In this document: piece by piece, positions 5,615 to 6,759 of the stretch
How positions within the stretch are numbered: position 1 is the first letter of the stretch
How the letters are laid out: each line of letters opens with the position of its first letter
Source: Planctomycetota bacterium
GTDB taxonomy: Bacteria > Planctomycetota > Phycisphaerae > UBA1845 > CAIVHJ01
DNA length: 6,759 bases
Assembly (NCBI GenBank): GCA_022573485.1
Contig: JACZTW010000215.1
Location: 1 to 6,759 of the forward strand
Direction of reading: 5' to 3'
Notes under the pieces: model-generated
The model's database searches: none
What the model saw: the letters and a program-made list of their open reading frames with translations, nothing else
What the model was told of the DNA's origin: nothing
Program-made: the position numbers and the translations under genes

Positions 5615-6223
5615 ATGGCCATGGATACAACTGCCGTCCAACTTGTCCTCGCCTCCAGCAGCCCGCGCCGCGCCGAGTTGCTGCGCGAAATGGGTTTGCG
5701 TTTCGAGATCTGCACGCCGACGGTGTGCGAGCCCGAACCGCGTTCGCCCAGCCAGATCCCGCAACATTGGGCCGAAGCGCTGAGCTACTTCAAAGCCCGC
5801 AGCGTCGCCAAAGACCTCCGCGACGGCTTCGTCCTGGGCGCGGACACCATTGTCTCTCTCGACGACGAAATCATCGGCAAACCCGCCGACCTCGACGACG
5901 CCCGCCGCATTTTGAACCTGCTGACCGGCACGACGCACGACGTCATCACCGGCGTGACGCTTCTGAACGTCGAAACCGGCGCGCGGCTGATCCGCCACGA
6001 AACAACCGCCGTGACCATGAAACCCATGTTCAAAGACACGCTGGAGCGCTATTTGAAGAGCGGTCTGTGGCAAGGCAAGGCCGGCGCCTACGGCATCCAG
6101 GACAGCAGCGACGCCAACATCGAACACCTCGAGGGCAGCTATAGCAACGTCGTCGGCCTGCCCATCGAACTCGTCGAACAACTGTGCGCCGACGCCGGCA
6201 TCCTCGACGCCGTCCGCGCCTGA
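5615..6223 (+). CDS. maf: Maf/YhdE-family nucleoside triphosphate pyrophosphatase (dTTP/UTP type)
   Basis: Maf proteins hydrolyse non-canonical or canonical NTPs to NMP and PPi in the cytosol; the YhdE branch acts on dTTP, UTP and modified pyrimidine nucleotides. The 202 residues are of normal length. Motifs in order: LASSSPRRAELL (12-23, nucleotide-binding SxxR), Glu39/Glu41 region, KARS (60-63), VLGADTIV (73-80, catalytic Asp77), GKP (88-90), TGTTHDVITGV (104-114), GKAGAYGIQ (154-162) and EGSYSNVVGLP (173-183). KAGAYGIQ is shared with E. coli YhdE and supports the pyrimidine-type assignment. Start ATG 5615; ATG 5621 two codons later is an alternative. No Shine-Dalgarno is visible. Only non-coding repeat-rich DNA follows, so maf appears monocistronic. 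A dual role in septum inhibition has been proposed for Bacillus Maf but cannot be read here. Confidence 0.92.
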   Translation: MAMDTTAVQLVLASSSPRRAELLREMGLRFEICTPTVCEPEPRSPSQIPQHWAEALSYFKARSVAKDLRDGFVLGADTIVSLDDEIIGKPADLDDARRILNLLTGTTHDVITGVTLLNVETGARLIRHETTAVTMKPMFKDTLERYLKSGLWQGKAGAYGIQDSSDANIEHLEGSYSNVVGLPIELVEQLCADAGILDAVRA

Positions 6224-6225
6224 TT

Positions 6226-6295
6226 CGCAAGTCGCCGCCCTGGGTAAACGACATTACAGACACCATGCCCTGAAAGGGCGAAACAACGACTTGCG
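6226..6295. repeat. Compound inverted repeat directly after maf
   Basis: CGCAAGTCG (6226-6234) is a perfect complement of CGACTTGCG (6287-6295). Inside lies GCCCT-GAA-AGGGC (6267-6279). An alternative pairing joins CGCCCT (6236-6241) with AGGGCG (6275-6280), so the two inner helices exclude each other. It begins 3 nt after the maf stop codon and has no T-tract. Confidence 0.65.
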
Positions 6296-6314
6296 TGAGT
6301 GTATTTCAGAGACG

Positions 6315-6332
6315 TCCCGATGTACATCGGGA
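6315..6332. repeat. Perfect 18-bp palindrome
   Basis: TCCCGATGTACATCGGGA is exactly self-complementary with no spacer. It could be a dimer-binding operator or part of an interspersed repeat; nothing nearby needs an operator at this position. Confidence 0.75.
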
Positions 6333-6353
6333 TCAGGGAGCGCTTCCCCGAAC

Positions 6354-6370
6354 TCGCGCGGTTGTCGCGA
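6354..6370. repeat. Small inverted repeat
   Basis: TCGCG (6354-6358) pairs with CGCGA (6366-6370) across a 7-nt loop. Short enough to be chance in GC-rich DNA, but it lies in the palindrome-rich spacer. Confidence 0.35.
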
Positions 6371-6433
6371 TCCGAAACAAAGCATTCCCTGACGGTCGTG
6401 CCTCTGATTCCCGCCTCTGTTGATCGTTCATAG

Positions 6434-6495
6434 CGTCTGCCAAACGGCCAAGCCACTGCGCGTGACGCATCCCGTGGCTTGCCGTTTGGCAGACG
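6434..6495. repeat. Large near-perfect inverted repeat (22-23 bp arms), MITE/REP-like
   Basis: The left arm (6434-6456, beginning CGTCTGCCAAACGG) and right arm (6474-6495, ending CCGTTTGGCAGACG) are complementary over 22 bp with one extra C in the left arm. The 17-nt loop can form a smaller TGCG (6457-6460) / CGCA (6466-6469) stem. A diverged copy lies at 3499-3552. There is no gene inside and no obvious target duplication. The element could form a cruciform or a very stable RNA hairpin. Confidence 0.85.
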
Positions 6496-6496
6496 G

Positions 6497-6514
6497 AGGT
6501 CGAGGATTCGACCT
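6497..6514. repeat. Perfect 7-bp hairpin adjoining the large inverted repeat
   Basis: AGGTCGA (6497-6503), loop GGAT, TCGACCT (6508-6514). It begins 1 nt after the large repeat ends, so the two may be parts of one mobile or structured unit. Confidence 0.65.
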
Positions 6515-6528
6515 ACAGGGCTCAGTCT

Positions 6529-6572
6529 ACTGCTCTTGAGCAATGGATTTGCGAGCACTGCTCAAGAGCGGT
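6529..6572. repeat. 11-14 bp inverted repeat
   Basis: GCTCTTGAGCA (6532-6542) and TGCTCAAGAGC (6559-6569) are perfectly complementary across a 16-nt loop, and pairing can continue outward to 6529/6572 with one G-T pair. Each arm also contains TGCTC/GAGCA and can fold on itself, so alternative hairpins exist. Confidence 0.75.
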
Positions 6573-6630
6573 GCCACACACGATCACCCAACAGTTCCAC
6601 ACGGCCCCCGAGGCTCCAAATCGCCGTATG

Positions 6631-6660
6631 TTGCAATCCAATCGGTCCATAGGGTATCAT
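6631..6660 (+). promoter_or_regulatory. Candidate promoter of the gene at the right edge
   Basis: TTGCAA (6631-6636) and TATCAT (6655-6660) are 18 bp apart, with 4/6 and 5/6 consensus matches. As at bpt and the DUF2062 gene, the -10 is followed by GC. Transcription would start near 6667, giving a leader of about 73 nt that contains the hairpin at 6673-6696. Confidence 0.4.
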
Positions 6661-6672
6661 GCTCATGGGTCA

Positions 6673-6696
6673 GGCCTACGCCCTCAGGCGTTGGCC
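6673..6696 (+). repeat. Hairpin in the presumed leader of the last gene
   Basis: GGCC (6673-6676) and ACGCC (6678-6682) pair with GGCGT (6687-6691) and GGCC (6693-6696), with one T-T mismatch and a CTCA loop. Read on the minus strand the core is GCCTGAGGGC, close to the cores of the hairpins at 5550-5582 and 6267-6279. Confidence 0.65.
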
Positions 6697-6739
6697 AGTC
6701 TGGTCAAGTCGTTGTAACACATTTTTAGGAGGCTGTGAG

Positions 6740-6759
6740 ATGCGCATTCCGATGCGGGG
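6740..6759 (+). CDS. Start of an unidentified gene (3' partial, seven codons)
   Basis: A perfect Shine-Dalgarno AGGAGG (6727-6732) lies 7 nt before ATG 6740, giving M-R-I-P-M-R-(G) up to the window edge. This is the strongest ribosome site in the window and contrasts with the weak or absent sites of bpt, the glycosyltransferase and maf. Too little is visible to assign a family. Confidence 0.6.

Larger units (their letters stand above)
6224..6739. other. 516-bp non-coding spacer rich in palindromes
   Basis: I find no credible protein gene here: the open frames on either strand have no recognisable domain, no ribosome site, and run across hairpin arms. The spacer holds at least seven separate inverted repeats (listed individually) and ends in a promoter-like site and a strong Shine-Dalgarno. 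GCCTCTG also occurs twice as a direct repeat at about 6400-6418. Confidence 0.7.

Noticed and set aside
5378..6181. A 267-residue open frame on the minus strand across maf
   Set aside because: It lies antisense to a clear Maf protein and runs through the palindromic repeats; no domain is seen.
6139..6558. A 139-residue minus-strand frame in the last spacer
   Set aside because: It spans four inverted repeats, overlaps the end of maf and has no ribosome site; typical translation of repeat DNA.
6543..6728. A 61-residue plus-strand frame before the last gene
   Set aside because: Its start lies in a hairpin loop, it crosses a promoter-like site and another hairpin, and the composition is not protein-like.
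1..6759. CRISPR array, tRNA or rRNA genes, prophage or defence genes
   Set aside because: No regularly spaced direct repeats, no tRNA-like cloverleaf, no rRNA-like segment and no recognisable phage or defence protein were seen on either strand.

Overview
This 6.8 kb, GC-rich bacterial window appears to be two unrelated pieces of DNA joined at about positions 861-891. The left piece (1 to about 870) holds the end of an HD-GYP phosphodiesterase gene and the first 116 codons of trpA (tryptophan synthase alpha). The right piece (about 883 to 6759) opens in the middle of a sigma-54 activator gene, at its Walker B motif, so both genes at the seam are cut. The simplest explanation is a chimeric assembly or clone junction. 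A genuine rearrangement is possible but has no visible mobile element to support it. HD-GYP proteins of the 'DLSGYP' type next to trpA would suit Gemmatimonadota or a related phylum, but I cannot establish the taxon from sequence alone.

The right piece reads like a Planctomycetota/PVC-type chromosome (moderate to low confidence). It has single housekeeping-type genes rather than operons, TATAAT-like boxes directly upstream, few Shine-Dalgarno sites, and spacers packed with palindromes. In order it carries: the sigma-54 activator C-terminus (+); a secreted TlpA-like thioredoxin with a helical C-terminus (-, convergent with the activator); the N-degron leucyl-transferase Bpt (+, divergent from the thioredoxin gene); a family 9 (heptosyltransferase-type) glycosyltransferase (+, TTG start); a DUF2062 membrane protein (+); a Maf/YhdE-type nucleotide pyrophosphatase (+); a 516-bp non-coding spacer; and the first seven codons of a gene with a perfect Shine-Dalgarno sequence at the right edge.

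The genes do not form an evident pathway. The glycosyltransferase and DUF2062 protein may both relate to the cell envelope, and Maf and Bpt are general housekeeping and quality-control functions. The most distinctive content is non-coding: at least nine inverted repeats in the spacers, several of which share loop or arm sequences (5516-5548 with 5550-5582; 3499-3552 with 6434-6495). They look like families of REP/MITE-like palindromic elements. I see no defence system, CRISPR array, transposase or phage genes. The points most worth checking are the chimeric seam, the repeat families, a probable leaderless bpt transcript, and a (CA)5 tract that decides the reading frame at the start of the glycosyltransferase gene.
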